6,722 nt of DNA from Bacteriovoracaceae bacterium UBA2428 (GTDB lineage: Bacteria; Bdellovibrionota; UBA2428): assembly GCA_002343545.1 (NCBI GenBank), contig DDRA01000020.1, positions 6,636-13,357 on the forward strand, written 5' to 3'. Below are positions 5,661 to 6,722 of the stretch, piece by piece (within the stretch, counting starts at the first letter, position 1; each line of letters begins with the position of its first letter). The notes below the pieces were generated by a model. It ran no database searches. It had not been told where the DNA came from and saw only the letters and a program-made list of their open reading frames with translations. A program made the position numbers and the translations under genes.

Positions 5661-6722
5661 CGTGTAGCCCCACATCGTGATGCCGGTGAGGCCACCGTTC
5701 GACTGGAACGCGCAGGTCTGCAGGTCGCCGTGGCCTTGGTAGGCGCCGAAGTTCGGCGTGTAGAGGCAAGCCTCGTTCGACTCGCAGAGGCCGTCGTTGT
5801 CGCCGATCTCATCGTCGATGATTTCCCAGGCGTTCAGGAGGAAGGTGTCTTGGACGCCCGAACTTCGGTTCGTTGTCGTCGTGCGGTCGCCGCGAACGGC
5901 CGCCGGGCAGTTTTGGCCCGCGATGAAGGCGCCGTTGTTGTTGCCGGTGGGGTCGGCGCCGGCGCCCGGCAAGGGGACTTCGGTGTTGTTGAACATGAGG
6001 TTCGCCGCCGGATCCGCTTTGGAGAGCCGGAAGTCCGCGATCTGGCCGGCGGAGTCGAGAGCTCCGCGGAAGATCGAGTTCGTCGAGGAGAAGCTCGTGC
6101 CCTTCTGCATCCAGTTTCGGAAAGAGTTTTCGAAGCCGAAGAAGTCGAAGGCGTTCGTCGCCGAAACCCGGGTGGAGGCCGTCGCGTTGTACGGGAAGCT
6201 CGTCACCGAGCCCGAGGCCGAGTCGCTCGTGTTCACGGAGTCGGCGACCCAACCGACGTAGGCGTCGTTAAAGTTCATCGCGGACGAGGCATTGATGACC
6301 CGTGCGTCCGAAGCGCCGGACGCCGCCGCCCGATACTCCACCGTCGATCCGACTTGGCTGAGGGTGAGTCCGAGTCCCGTCGTACCGCCACTCGCGATGC
6401 CGTAGCGATACGCCGATTCCAGGCTTGTCGTCGTCAGGAGAGCGCCGCTCCACTTTGTCGCCCAATCGGCCACGAGCGATTGGTAGAACATTATGGGAGA
6501 GGAGTTGTTCCAACGGCTACCGCCAACCAAGATGTTCGCGAACGTGTTGTACTGGGCATGTGTCCCGTGCCCGAGCGAGCCTTGGGTTGTGTAGAATCCG
6601 TATTGGTAATGGTGCGTGGAAGCGACGTTTTGGATGACCGAGTTTTGCACGCCGTGCGCCATTCCGTAGTAGTTGTGAGTCGAGGTAATGCCCTGCAAGG
6701 TGCATGACACGCAGTCTATAAT
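5640..6722 (-). CDS. Beta-helix-like secreted or surface protein, C-terminal part (5' end outside window)
   Basis: The minus-strand frame is open to the right edge (reading IIDCVSCTLQG from 6722), so the GTG at 6708-6710 is internal and the start and any signal peptide are missing. The visible 360 residues begin with repeating Asn/Gly/aromatic-rich units (NSVIQNV, YGFYTTQG, NTFANILVGG) typical of right-handed parallel beta-helix proteins such as pectate-lyase-like or surface proteins. A Ser/Thr/Ala/Asn-rich middle follows. The C-terminal 120 residues contain GDNDGLCESNEACLYTPNFG (about 5733-5810), with cysteines at 5784-5786, 5766-5768 and 5712-5714 and a Asp/Asn/Gly cluster that could bind calcium. 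I associate this C-terminal pattern with large secreted proteins of Bdellovibrionota-like bacteria, from memory only. No lyase active site can be identified in the visible part, so adhesion or a structural role is as likely as polysaccharide degradation. It is convergent with the beta-barrel gene, 12 nt apart. Confidence 0.85.
   Translation of the reverse strand: MIDCVSCTLQGITSTHNYYGMAHGVQNSVIQNVASTHHYQYGFYTTQGSLGHGTHAQYNTFANILVGGSRWNNSSPIMFYQSLVADWATKWSGALLTTTSLESAYRYGIASGGTTGLGLTLSQVGSTVEYRAAASGASDARVINASSAMNFNDAYVGWVADSVNTSDSASGSVTSFPYNATASTRVSATNAFDFFGFENSFRNWMQKGTSFSSTNSIFRGALDSAGQIADFRLSKADPAANLMFNNTEVPLPGAGADPTGNNNGAFIAGQNCPAAVRGDRTTTTNRSSGVQDTFLLNAWEIIDDEIGDNDGLCESNEACLYTPNFGAYQGHGDLQTCAFQSNGGLTGITMWGYTENGVQP

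Noticed and set aside
5612..5670. GGGCTAC/GTAGCCC inverted repeat across the convergent gene ends
   Set aside because: The 7-bp arms are 45 nt apart and both encode ordinary codons (LGLGY and WGY), so chance similarity of coding sequence explains it.
5646..6707. 353-codon open frame on the plus strand
   Set aside because: It mirrors the minus-strand beta-helix gene. Its translation is Arg/Val/Ala-rich without recognisable features, whereas the minus-strand product has clear beta-helix units and a patterned C-terminus.

Overview
The window is GC-rich DNA with a strong preference for G or C at third codon positions. It is gene-dense and looks like an ordinary chromosomal segment of a Gram-negative bacterium. 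A C-terminal motif in the last gene (DNDGLCESNE ... TPNFGAYQGHG), the run of orphan exported proteins and an outer-membrane beta-barrel remind me most of the Bdellovibrionota and related former deltaproteobacteria. That placement is an impression from memory, not a search result. Both ends of the window cut a gene.

Layout: (1) 2-1867 (+) is the C-terminal two thirds of valyl-tRNA synthetase, valS. (2) 1872-3002 (+) starts 4 nt after the valS stop at a TTG codon with a good ribosome binding site. It encodes an unrecognised, apparently cytoplasmic, beta-rich protein that is probably co-transcribed with valS. (3) 3003-3123 is an intergenic region with a 9-bp inverted repeat containing internal GTCAG repeats, then a second hairpin overlapping the ribosome binding site of the next gene. 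(4) 3124-3813 and 3810-4967 (+) are two exported proteins of unknown function whose stop and start codons overlap by 4 nt, so they are probably translationally coupled. (5) 5040-5627 (+) is a small exported protein ending in YVF that looks like an outer-membrane beta-barrel. (6) 5640-6722 (-) converges on it with a 12-nt gap. It is the C-terminal part of a large beta-helix-like, probably secreted or surface protein with a Cys/Asp/Asn-rich C-terminal motif, and it runs off the right edge.

How they fit together: valS is housekeeping translation. The three plus-strand exported proteins (two with paired cysteines, one beta-barrel) make a plausible small cell-envelope group, but nothing in the sequence says what it does. 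I see no tRNA or rRNA gene, CRISPR array, intact mobile element, phage gene, or defence or toxin module. I did not find a convincing new biological system. The most interesting items are the intergenic inverted repeat, the hairpins at two translation starts, the coupled orphan exported genes, and the C-terminal motif of the beta-helix protein.
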